The position numbers were made by a program, and so were the translations under genes. 64,000 bases of DNA from an uncultured Bacteriovoracaceae bacterium. GTDB lineage: Bacteria > Bdellovibrionota > Bacteriovoracia > Bacteriovoracales > Bacteriovoracaceae. Where the stretch lies: NCBI GenBank assembly GCA_950054155.1, contig CATLOT010000017.1, forward strand, positions 1 to 64,000, given 5' to 3'. Under the pieces are notes generated by a model that saw nothing but the letters and a program-made list of their open reading frames with translations, did not search any database and was not told the DNA's origin. Position 1 is the first letter of the stretch; the number at the start of each line of letters is the position of its first letter. Below, piece by piece: positions 8,145 through 16,477 of the stretch.

Positions 8145-11100
8145 GTTCGTGGCTTACTGGAATCATCATTCCAGGAAAACTATGGTCATACTTATTCTCA
8201 AAAGGAATGAGACCCTTCTCGCGGTTGATATACTTAGTAAAAGCATCCCCAACAGTGACAGTCCCGAGTTCTTCTACAACGAGGAGAGCATCTTCAGTCT
8301 CATAAGCATCCCATAGAAGATTAAAGTTTTGCTTACCTCGGATGACCTGCTGGCGATTACTATCTCCCACAATATTGCCATCACTGAGTACACCATGGTT
8401 TTGAGTGTTGGTGTCGCCAATAAAGAACCATGTCTCTTGCATGCGCTTAATGCGTGAGTCTTTTCTACAGTAGTTGTAAAGGTTCTTCTTTCCCGTTTTA
8501 GAGCGAATGGTAATACAGTCTTTCATTCTTGCGGGAAATTCCAAGGTCACACTATTGTAAGTGAGGTCAATAAGATCGCGCGAGGTGTAGTAACGATTAA
8601 AGGCCGCTCGCATTTCAGCTGTATTTTTCACTTGATAGGTTTCTTGGGCACTTGTATGGGACTCACTTGTTCCAATGAAAAGCATTGAAGGTCCTTCAAG
8701 GCCATAGCTATAAGAGTGTTGAATTGATTTACTCTGGCGCTCACCCCAGTCAATACTTGAGCGGTCACCATAAGCTGCAAAGTAGGCATTTCCTCTTCTA
8801 ATTTTTCCTTCTTCGTCTTGAATAAAGCGTGCCTGATAGTAATCAAATTGATGACCATCGTGCTCCTCACTAAGCTTATTTCCTATAATCTCTTCAACAA
8901 AGCTCATAGGGGTAATCTCAATATGCTCTGATGGGTTTTTAAGGCACTCTTGGTATTCCTCCCCACCGATGAAGTCATTGCTATTACCAAAGAAGATTGT
9001 TCTTCTGTCATTCTTTTGCGGGACATGAGAAAAGAGGCGGCAAAAGCGGCTCAGGTAACTTTTAGGAATATCTCCAATATTCGTTGCGAGGGTTCTAAAT
9101 TCATTCTTCGTTAAGGTAGATTTAAATTGCTCACGACCTTTCCAGTCCTTGCCGTCAAGAGGAAGATGCTTATTAAAGTCTTCGTATGAACCTGTGATAA
9201 GACTTGTCTCGTCTTTTTGCGCGAGTCTTTCAAGTTCCTTCTTATAGCGCTCTAAGGGGCTAAGCTCACTTTGGTCATGGAGCGAGAAGTTCTTATTCGT
9301 GTGTAGACCTGGAACCTTTTTATCCCTCTTTAATGTGAATCTGGTTTTTTGTGCAAGCTCTTCACTGTAGTCAAGTTTTAAGAGGCGTGGAGTGAAGTTG
9401 CCTCCAGCGACAATGGCATGAAAGGGCACCATAAAGTGAACGGGCTTAAGATTTATGCCCTCTGTGGGGTAGACAGAGACCACTAAAGTGTTTTGAAAGC
9501 CAAGAAAGAGGATTTCACTTAAATGAAAGCTAAGGTCGATATCTCCCTGGATAAGACCATCTGGTTTAATTTCACCAATAACCTCACTTGTGGTGAGGTA
9601 GTCCCACTCTTCCTCTACAAAATTATGACGATCGACCGTGGCATTCTTTGGCGCAAAAAGGCTTGTGACAATTTTGAGCTTACCTTGATAGAGATTTTCA
9701 GGATTCTTAATTTCTTGATAGGCATTGGCCCTCGTAAATTGAGGTTTAAAAACAAAGCTATAACGTTTCTTTAAGGTAAGGTTGAGGTCTCTATTAATAT
9801 AGAAGCCATCACGGACACTTCCTTCATTTGTGTAAGAAAATTGGGTCGCCATAAGATGAGGCGCCTCACATGTACTCGTCGGTGGCGTCTGAGCCAGATT
9901 AAGGTCATAGAAGAGGTCGGCACTATTAAAGGGATTAATTGCGACCTTTCCGTGGACATTTTGATCCCGGTAACGACCATCTTGAATTGAAATCGTATAG
10001 TTCATCTCAAAGTACTTCTCACAACTTAAGTAATCGTATGAGAGGAGAAGATAACTTTGAAAACATCCGTTAATATTCGTTTGATGAAGCCTCTCTTCAT
10101 TGCTGTCGTCGATACCATTTTGTGTGGCCTTGAGGCTTATTTGAGTATTAGGTAAGGGACGATTTCCGTTGGCACTTAACGTGTCGACAAGGCAAATCTC
10201 AACGGGATGGCGGCGAATTCTTTGGGTGCTTAGGCGATGCTCACCAGGAAGAAGTAGGCCTTCTCCCACATTGACAGACGCAATGGTGATGCCACTGTTA
10301 TTAACGATAATTTCGCTCTCTTGCTCATCAGCTTTACTGGCGATGGCCTCGCTTTTATAGGGAGCACCCGTTAATTCAAGAGGAAATTCGGAAAGGTCTG
10401 TCAGGCTTCCTTCACTGCTGCCATTGAGGCTTGCAAGAGGAAAAATCCCTGTATGCTCTTTAATATCAAGACCTATGGGTTTGAGTGTGTAGTGGAGATA
10501 GAATCGAGAGTCAGGATGATGCTGAAACCCTCTTGGAAAATGAAATTCCAGATTCTCCTGAATCAAACCGGCCTTGAGAACAGATTCTAGTGTCGTTGAA
10601 CTAATCTTGGTAAAATTATTTTCACGCTCCTCAATAAGTTCTGCACTAATTTGAAAGTGGCCACTTTGAAGCTTTCGCTGCACGAGGTTACCCTCAAGGT
10701 CGAGGCGCCAAGAATAGACTTCATGACCTAAGCGAAAGTTATAAAAGGCACTTTGGGTGTCATTATTAAACCCATTATTAAAGAAGCTAAGAGCGATATT
10801 CATGGCCTTTAGTGGGGCCTCTTGCAGGTTATCATCTTTATTGATTCTAAGATTAGGAAGATCATCAAAGCGTTGGTCATAGACAAGAGTGTTAAGGTTT
10901 TCACTCCATGGATTAACAGTCAGTCTGACTCTCTGTTTACCTGGGTGACCACCAATTCCGGTGACTTCAATAGGGTAATCGATGAGGCGTTCTTGATTAA
11001 AGAAGTCCACATCAAAGGTCTCATTAAAGGTGGTACAACCCGCTGTATTCGTCTCTTTTGTTACTGTATCGAATGGACTTTGGATTGATAGTTTTTGGTG

Positions 11101-11355
11101 CTGAAGGGGAATTTGCAGGGTTTTATCCATTAAACACAGCTTAAATGTCACGCTCTTTTGACTTGGGATTTCTGCCCAGTACTTATTAGAGCCTCTGCCG
11201 ATAGCATCAGCTTTTGTCGCTGTGATGGCCGCAATATCAAAACTAGCTGTAGTTGCTAATTCATTGATATCGACAACGTCACTTTGATCTCCAGAACATG
11301 CGCTAAAGAAAAGAAGTGATGTGAATAAAATCCATGTGATTTTGTTTGTTTTCAT
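8110..11355 (-). CDS. Giant surface lipoprotein with internally duplicated region
   Basis: The 1081-residue product starts MKTNKITWILFTSLLFFSAC, a lipoprotein signal with a lipidated Cys at 20. Residues about 65-330 and about 383-650 are diverged copies of one another. Both begin with an Ig-like module (FKLCLMD...TNTAGC...RVRLTVNPW versus VEICLVD...TNINGC...GKVAINPFN). Both continue with a strand-rich module (NLVQRKL...GLIQENLEF versus NLYQGKL...GLIQGDIDL). The remaining C-terminal about 400 residues are unrelated, with scattered cysteines and a final CNGC. No enzyme motif is recognised. A structural or adhesive surface role is inference from size, lipidation and repeats. Confidence 0.8.
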   Translation of the reverse strand: MKTNKITWILFTSLLFFSACSGDQSDVVDINELATTASFDIAAITATKADAIGRGSNKYWAEIPSQKSVTFKLCLMDKTLQIPLQHQKLSIQSPFDTVTKETNTAGCTTFNETFDVDFFNQERLIDYPIEVTGIGGHPGKQRVRLTVNPWSENLNTLVYDQRFDDLPNLRINKDDNLQEAPLKAMNIALSFFNNGFNNDTQSAFYNFRLGHEVYSWRLDLEGNLVQRKLQSGHFQISAELIEERENNFTKISSTTLESVLKAGLIQENLEFHFPRGFQHHPDSRFYLHYTLKPIGLDIKEHTGIFPLASLNGSSEGSLTDLSEFPLELTGAPYKSEAIASKADEQESEIIVNNSGITIASVNVGEGLLLPGEHRLSTQRIRRHPVEICLVDTLSANGNRPLPNTQISLKATQNGIDDSNEERLHQTNINGCFQSYLLLSYDYLSCEKYFEMNYTISIQDGRYRDQNVHGKVAINPFNSADLFYDLNLAQTPPTSTCEAPHLMATQFSYTNEGSVRDGFYINRDLNLTLKKRYSFVFKPQFTRANAYQEIKNPENLYQGKLKIVTSLFAPKNATVDRHNFVEEEWDYLTTSEVIGEIKPDGLIQGDIDLSFHLSEILFLGFQNTLVVSVYPTEGINLKPVHFMVPFHAIVAGGNFTPRLLKLDYSEELAQKTRFTLKRDKKVPGLHTNKNFSLHDQSELSPLERYKKELERLAQKDETSLITGSYEDFNKHLPLDGKDWKGREQFKSTLTKNEFRTLATNIGDIPKSYLSRFCRLFSHVPQKNDRRTIFFGNSNDFIGGEEYQECLKNPSEHIEITPMSFVEEIIGNKLSEEHDGHQFDYYQARFIQDEEGKIRRGNAYFAAYGDRSSIDWGERQSKSIQHSYSYGLEGPSMLFIGTSESHTSAQETYQVKNTAEMRAAFNRYYTSRDLIDLTYNSVTLEFPARMKDCITIRSKTGKKNLYNYCRKDSRIKRMQETWFFIGDTNTQNHGVLSDGNIVGDSNRQQVIRGKQNFNLLWDAYETEDALLVVEELGTVTVGDAFTKYINREKGLIPFENKYDHSFPGMMIPVSHEPTRSCNGCQDP

Positions 11356-11458
11356 TAAACTCCCTGTATCAAAGCTTTAGTTGCAAGCTTCCTGCCAAGG
11401 GAGATCATCTTCTTTAAAGGGTTTAAGAGCTTAAAGGTGTAAAAAGTTTTGGCAGTAA

Positions 11459-11481
11459 GGGGATAAGCAGAGCTTATCCCC
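11459..11481 (-). terminator. Hairpin just downstream of the papain-fold gene
   Basis: GGGGATAAGC, loop AGA, GCTTATCCCC forms a perfect 10-bp stem ending 9 bp beyond the stop of the minus-strand gene at 11490. Position and strength fit an intrinsic terminator for that gene. A proper U-tract is missing (the minus strand continues TTACTGCC), so it may instead be an mRNA 3'-end stabiliser. Confidence 0.5.
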
Positions 11482-11489
11482 CGTAAAAA

Positions 11490-13187
11490 TTAAAGTCCTA
11501 AGAGGGAATCAAAGTCATAGTTAGGTGTTTGAGAAACTCCTAGACCACTTCTTCTGAGACCCGAAATATCATAGCCCATGAATTGAGAGTAATCTCTATC
11601 CACTTGGTTTCTAAGGGCCTGTTGAGCCTCGTACCACTGCCACTTATCTTTATCTTGGTTACAGCTTTCAAGTTCACTGCCTGTTAGTCCCCAACGTAAT
11701 TCAATACACTGGTAGGGATCAAAGCTGAGTTTAAAGAGCTTATCAAGTGAAGTCTTGAGGTTTGTGTTGTAGCGCTCGCCATTTGATTTTGTGAAAGAGT
11801 ACTTACAGCTCGCTGTCTTTTCTTTAAAAATTCTAGCAAGGTCTCTTTGCAGATCAAAACCATTGTAATCGATCTCAAATGAGCTATCTGCGCTAGGGTA
11901 GAGGTATTCGTTAATTGAGTTGTAGATCTCTCTTACAGAGGCCTTTAGACGTGCATCACGACTTGGCGTCGAGTATGTTTCCCAGTCCCCATGAGTGCCA
12001 TAGATATTCTCTGGTAGGTTATCAGGAGCACTCTTATTAATCATGCCACTTGATACTGCTTTATTAACGGCATCAACACGATCGATGAAGTCACGACAAA
12101 GATCATCAAGACCAGTACTTACTTCTTCAAGGGGGTTAATGCTAAGACCTTGCAGGCTTAGTCGTGCTCTTACGAAGTGATAAAAGTCCATGGGAACATC
12201 ATTAAAACGGTATTCTGCGCGACGAAAACTAACCTCTGGTCTTTCTGGGTAGCCTTGGTATTGTTCTAAACTATAGTCAGGAAGGTCCTTATTAAGAGTT
12301 TGAACATACTGCTTTCCTCTCTTTTGATAGGGACGCCACTTTACAAAACCAGCGCCACGACTAAGAGGTGAGCGTGAGAACTTTTCACCGTATGAGATAT
12401 AGGTAATAGAGTTATCAGGGTGAGCATCAATAAGATAAATCTTACCGGCATCTGTAATTTTCGCCACGAGAGCAATATGCCCCGCGGGATCATAAATAAT
12501 AGAACCGATCGTTAAAGATTCACGACTAATTTTTGCGGGATAGGTATCTTTGAAAACATCTCCACTATCAAAGAGCGAGCCATTCACTCTAAAAATAGCC
12601 GTTGAGATAGAGCCAACAATATCATCAAAAACTTGATTGATATTTTCTCCACCTTGAATCTTTCTCATTCCTGTTATTTTATTGCCACTTCTTGAGTAAC
12701 GAAGATCATCGCCCGCTTCTTTTTGAAGACGCTCGAGTTCTTTTTTAAGTTCTTTGTAGCGAGTTCTTACCTCACGAGGACGACTAAAGAAGTTGTAGCT
12801 ATCGTACTCTCTTTTGGCCTTGTAGTAAGCTGTCCTTACTCTATCTAGCTCTGGAGAGTAGAATGTAATCCCTTTGGGATAAGCAAAAGGAAGCTTTCTC
12901 ATAAAAGCAAAATATGATCTTAGAATATAAGGAAGGTCAGCGCAGTCACTAAAGATTGATGTCATTCCTCTTGGATTGTTCTTGGCAAAGAGAGGATTGG
13001 CCTTCTGACTTCTAAGGCACTCATCTGTTGTGCGGCATTCTCTTTTTCTGATAGATTCACCGATTTTATAGATGAACTCTGAGAAAAGTTCTTCTTCGTT
13101 TGTATTCCATTGTCTTTCGATTTTCCAACTTGTGGAGGCCTGTGCTTGTGCTGTTAGAATGAGCAATAGGGCGATTGCTTTGATCAT
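11490..13187 (-). CDS. Secreted papain-fold (NlpC/P60- or CHAP-like) protein
   Basis: A signal peptide (MIKAIALLLILTAQAQAS) precedes a 565-residue protein. A possible papain-fold active site is visible: Cys82 in SDCADLPYILRSYFAF at a helix start, His237 in DPAGHIALVAKI, and Asp254/His256 in YLIDAHPDNS. That is the C-H-polar order, with the GHIAL strand typical of NlpC/P60 and CHAP hydrolases that cut peptidoglycan peptides or amides. The spacing between Cys and His (155 residues) is larger than usual, with a charged helical insert (about 115-165) in between. The C-terminal 200 residues are helical and unrecognised. Peptidoglycan or peptide hydrolysis is therefore inference. Confidence 0.7.
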   Translation of the reverse strand: MIKAIALLLILTAQAQASTSWKIERQWNTNEEELFSEFIYKIGESIRKRECRTTDECLRSQKANPLFAKNNPRGMTSIFSDCADLPYILRSYFAFMRKLPFAYPKGITFYSPELDRVRTAYYKAKREYDSYNFFSRPREVRTRYKELKKELERLQKEAGDDLRYSRSGNKITGMRKIQGGENINQVFDDIVGSISTAIFRVNGSLFDSGDVFKDTYPAKISRESLTIGSIIYDPAGHIALVAKITDAGKIYLIDAHPDNSITYISYGEKFSRSPLSRGAGFVKWRPYQKRGKQYVQTLNKDLPDYSLEQYQGYPERPEVSFRRAEYRFNDVPMDFYHFVRARLSLQGLSINPLEEVSTGLDDLCRDFIDRVDAVNKAVSSGMINKSAPDNLPENIYGTHGDWETYSTPSRDARLKASVREIYNSINEYLYPSADSSFEIDYNGFDLQRDLARIFKEKTASCKYSFTKSNGERYNTNLKTSLDKLFKLSFDPYQCIELRWGLTGSELESCNQDKDKWQWYEAQQALRNQVDRDYSQFMGYDISGLRRSGLGVSQTPNYDFDSLLGL

Positions 13188-13264
13188 TTTTCTCTCCTCT
13201 ATTTATTTAACTTTGAGGCAAATTATGAATGTTTATGACGTATGGCAATAACCCCTGTAACCTT

Positions 13265-13471
13265 TTTAAACTGACCCCTTAAATTGGTGGTCCCCTAAAT
13301 GAATTTCTTGCTTAATAGCCGAGGGAAGTAAATCTAAGGAAGCCTGGAAGTGGCACAAGAGAAGGCCTAGGGCTTAACACCAAATAAGGATTTAAAGGGC
13401 CTAAGCTATTGAAATAATATAGAAAACCAGAATTTTTCTGCCTTATAACCAATTAAGTAGGTCAGTTTAAA
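13265..13471. mobile_element. Short MITE-like element with about 24-bp inverted-repeat ends
   Basis: TTTAAACTGACC at 13265-13276 recurs as its exact reverse complement at 13460-13471. The similarity continues inward (CCTTAAATTGGT at 13277-13288 against the complement of 13448-13459), giving 20 of 24 matching positions. The 159-bp interior has no credible gene but holds several stem-forming stretches. Together this looks like a non-autonomous transposable element or an IS remnant reduced to its ends. The right end lies only 15 bp from the start codon of the ADP-ribosyltransferase-like gene and contributes its purine-rich AGGGGG. No target-site duplication is obvious to me. Confidence 0.55.
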
Positions 13472-13486
13472 GGGGGTTTTACCGAT

Positions 13487-15592
13487 ATGGTGGGTGTGAG
13501 AGTCTTTTCTTTTTTACTATTAATCGTCCTCTTCCAAAGCACCACCACCGCCCAAGAAGATGAAAACCCTGACTTCATCTCTGAAGAAGAAGAGCTATGG
13601 GTTGAGTACGGTACAAACCCTTACGCCGAACCAGAATCTGGTGGTGGCGATTATAGCCCTTATGAAGACGAGGGTTACTACGAGGAAGAGGGTTATTATG
13701 AGGAAGAAGGCTATAGTGATGAAGACTATGACAAAGAATACTCTGGTGGTGCCTATGGCGGACTCAAGGGTGGTTATGGAAAAGGTTATGGATTAACGGA
13801 GTGGGAACCGCCAAAGCTACCGGAAGGTGTGGATAAGAATTGGTTTTTAACCAACACTGAAATTCCCAATGTTCTTAAAGACATGCTTATTGAAGATGAG
13901 GATGCTCTTGAAAAATATGCTCTTAACGCTCATAGCACATGTGTGGATCTAAGGGAAAATGGTCTTCTTGATTTTTTTACTAATGATCTTAAAGAATTTG
14001 TAAGAACAAAACCTAAGTTCTGTGAGGCCATAAAGGTTGAGCGAACAACCATGAAAAATGTCATTTATATTCCTGACCAGTCGGCGCAAAATGGAAATTA
14101 TGGTTATACGGAAAAGGAAGTAGATCTTCACTACCAAAATTATAGCGTTGATAGTGAGCAGTTAAAATCTATTGAAGGTTTGTCGGGTGCTGACAGTTTA
14201 ATTTTGGATCACCTTAAAGAAGGCAATCAGTTTCAAATGAATGTTCCAGTGCCGCTCGATGAGCAAAATCATTTAAGTGATAGTGAAAAAGAGAGCTTGA
14301 AGTTTACAATTGGTGGTTATAACCAATCAATGAAAGGGGTGAGTCCTCTTCTTAAGTCGACGCTTCTTAGTCGTTTATGGGATAAGCTTGGTGGTCTCGA
14401 GCAGATGCAGGCCCTCAATGATTGTCCCGCTCAGTTGCATCTTAATAAAAACCCTAAAAGCTGGGAAATAAATCCTGAGATGAAGGCAAGTAATGAAGAC
14501 CATTTTTCTGACTTCATGAAAATCTGTAACGCTGATAAAATCGAGGAGATTCTTCCTTACTTAGATGATGGAGTTATGGGAGAGTTTTCAATTTATCTCA
14601 AGGCGCAACCTAATCCTCTCTCTCATCTTGTTGGAGTTTGCGAGTCCTGGCCAGAGGCTGGAGTGGTAACACCTAAGGAACTGCCACCAACAAATCTTGA
14701 GAGAGTTCTTTACAACGCTTCTATTTTTAAGAGTGTTTTTGGCAGTGGTTTTGGTGGTGAATCTTACTTTAATCTCATTAATAAGGCCGCGGAAGGAAGT
14801 CTCAGTGAGGCGGAACTTACGGCGTTGACGGATTACACAGCGAATGGTTCCTATGACCGAATTAACGCCTATGAGATGTGGGGGAGAGTCGGCGTATGGT
14901 TTGCTACTCCTGAGGACCCTAGTGCTTCTATGGAGAAGTATTTTGAAGATAATTTTCCAAGACCAAAGCGTAAGGACTTTGAAACTGATGAAGAATTTAA
15001 TCAGGCCTACGCAAGCTATATTCAAAATCGGAATCAATTTTTGCCTCGACTCTATGGGAGTCCTGAGCAACGGGCTCAAGTTGAAGAAATGATGAAAGAG
15101 AATGAGACGGATCCAATGAGGGCTGCAGTTAGTGGAACTCATTTAAGTCAAACCAGTAGGGACTTGAGAAGCGCTATTGAGAGCCTTGACGGTTTTAAGG
15201 GTGTGACTTTTGGGGGGCATCAACTCTCTGGTCACCTTTTTAAGGGGATGCGCTTGAGAGAGGGCGCGACTTTTGAGCCTGGTTTCTTTATGTCCACTTC
15301 TACCAGTCAGCAAACTGCTCTTAGCTTTTTAGGAATTCATCGTGGTAGTTATGCTGGCATTCAAGAAGAAAGGGATGAAAGGAGTCCTCATGAGGAAGTT
15401 ACCGGCTATCTCTTTGTTGTTAAGAATGAGCATGGGGCTTCCGTCGCCAATTACAGTCAGTATAAAAGTGAGAATGAAGTTCTTCTTCATCCCGATGCGC
15501 AGTATCGGATTTTAAAAATGGAAACGCTTGAGGTTGATGGGACAACTTATCCTAATGCACAAGTCGTCTATATTGAAGAAATAGGGCGCTAG
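13487..15592 (+). CDS. Secreted protein with C-terminal ADP-ribosyltransferase (R-S-E class) domain
   Basis: A signal peptide (residues 1-22) leads into an acidic, Tyr/Gly/Glu-rich low-complexity stretch (about 24-105, with repeats of YYEEEG). An unrecognised helical region of about 450 residues follows, then a C-terminal domain with all three motifs of the arginine-type mono-ADP-ribosyltransferases: Arg589 in LFKGMRLREG, the STS motif at 603-605 in FFMSTSTSQQTAL, and the ExE pair Glu662/Glu664 in KSENEVLLHP. The family transfers ADP-ribose from NAD+ to arginine of target proteins. Secretion plus this fold suggests a toxin or effector. The target is unknown, and no immunity gene is evident beside it. 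Confidence 0.8.
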   Translation: MVGVRVFSFLLLIVLFQSTTTAQEDENPDFISEEEELWVEYGTNPYAEPESGGGDYSPYEDEGYYEEEGYYEEEGYSDEDYDKEYSGGAYGGLKGGYGKGYGLTEWEPPKLPEGVDKNWFLTNTEIPNVLKDMLIEDEDALEKYALNAHSTCVDLRENGLLDFFTNDLKEFVRTKPKFCEAIKVERTTMKNVIYIPDQSAQNGNYGYTEKEVDLHYQNYSVDSEQLKSIEGLSGADSLILDHLKEGNQFQMNVPVPLDEQNHLSDSEKESLKFTIGGYNQSMKGVSPLLKSTLLSRLWDKLGGLEQMQALNDCPAQLHLNKNPKSWEINPEMKASNEDHFSDFMKICNADKIEEILPYLDDGVMGEFSIYLKAQPNPLSHLVGVCESWPEAGVVTPKELPPTNLERVLYNASIFKSVFGSGFGGESYFNLINKAAEGSLSEAELTALTDYTANGSYDRINAYEMWGRVGVWFATPEDPSASMEKYFEDNFPRPKRKDFETDEEFNQAYASYIQNRNQFLPRLYGSPEQRAQVEEMMKENETDPMRAAVSGTHLSQTSRDLRSAIESLDGFKGVTFGGHQLSGHLFKGMRLREGATFEPGFFMSTSTSQQTALSFLGIHRGSYAGIQEERDERSPHEEVTGYLFVVKNEHGASVANYSQYKSENEVLLHPDAQYRILKMETLEVDGTTYPNAQVVYIEEIGR

Positions 15593-16446
15593 AGTTCTTC
15601 TTGATTTAATCTTTGATTTAATTGTTTTAGCGTTTTCTTCCATGAAGGACCTTTTCGGGTATTACGGCTTGCTTTCTTTTTGGACTCTTCTAGGCGCTTA
15701 AGGAGAAGGTTAGTGGTGGTCGTGTTCTTGGTTACTTTTAGAAATTCATTGGTATCAAGAAGGGGCTTAAAGTATTTACGAGGATTCTTATCTTTTGCTT
15801 TTAACTTTTCCCATTCGTTTGGATCGAGATTATGGGCTTCGCTTTTGATGACCTTCTTTCTGTGGTCTAAGATTGAAAGATAGTGCTCTCCTGCCTCTTG
15901 TTCAATTTCATAATCTTTGGCCTTGTCATAGAGAAGAGTCCTTCCTGAGAGAGTGGCAAAGTGAGTGATATGCTTGCTCTGATCTTTATTGTCGTCTCTT
16001 TCAATGAGGTGATTGACCATCACTTCGGTTCCTCTGACTCCCATGGAAACGTGAGACGCTTTTATTTGGATTGCGTTATCCTTTTTGGCCTTTACCTTAA
16101 AGTGGGCCCGCATTTTACCAACATTGAGGTTTAGGAGCGCTTCTCGATCAGATTTGGTTTTGTACTTCCATTTTTCAAAAGTGAGGGAGGACTTTGGCCC
16201 TAGGGTGAGTATACTCATATCAACCATTTCTAATTTGATGAGAGAACCTTTTTCAGTTGTTAAGGTTTCGTTGGGGTAGATTTTATCGTCTATTTTTAAA
16301 ATTTGGTCACCCTTATGATGGGCCTGGCCCTTTAAGAGGATAACCTTTCCAAGGTAGCGTGGAATAACGGACTGACTTTCTTTATCAAAAGCAAACTCTT
16401 GGGCGAAGAGGGAGAAAGAAAAGATGAAGAAAAAGAGATATTTCAT
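15589..16446 (-). CDS. Exported FecR-domain protein
   Basis: The 285-residue product has a signal peptide (MKYLFFFIFSFSLFA) and a FecR-type domain at about residues 28-190: GKVILLKGQAHHKGDQILKI, then LTTEKGSLIKLEMVDMSILT, LGPKSSLTFEKW, and the hallmark IKASHVSMGVRGTEVMV. The C-terminus is basic and helical. Unlike classical FecR there is no cytoplasmic N-terminus or sigma-factor neighbour, so this is the free periplasmic FecR type found widely in delta-like lineages, role unknown. A related smaller protein lies at 51.6 kb. Its stop codon shares the palindromic CTAG with the convergent ADP-ribosyltransferase gene. Confidence 0.85.
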   Translation of the reverse strand: MKYLFFFIFSFSLFAQEFAFDKESQSVIPRYLGKVILLKGQAHHKGDQILKIDDKIYPNETLTTEKGSLIKLEMVDMSILTLGPKSSLTFEKWKYKTKSDREALLNLNVGKMRAHFKVKAKKDNAIQIKASHVSMGVRGTEVMVNHLIERDDNKDQSKHITHFATLSGRTLLYDKAKDYEIEQEAGEHYLSILDHRKKVIKSEAHNLDPNEWEKLKAKDKNPRKYFKPLLDTNEFLKVTKNTTTTNLLLKRLEESKKKASRNTRKGPSWKKTLKQLNQRLNQEEL

Positions 16447-16477
16447 AGAAATAGTATCTCTTTAATAGGGTTGTGAC

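Noticed and set aside
13640-13750. GAGGAAGAGGGTTAT-like repetition as a tandem-repeat locus
   Set aside because: It is the coding sequence of the acidic Tyr/Glu-rich region and the units are imperfect; no sign of copy-number switching.
14588-15142. 184-codon minus-strand frame inside the ADP-ribosyltransferase-like gene
   Set aside because: Basic, low-information translation without ribosome site; shadow of the real gene.
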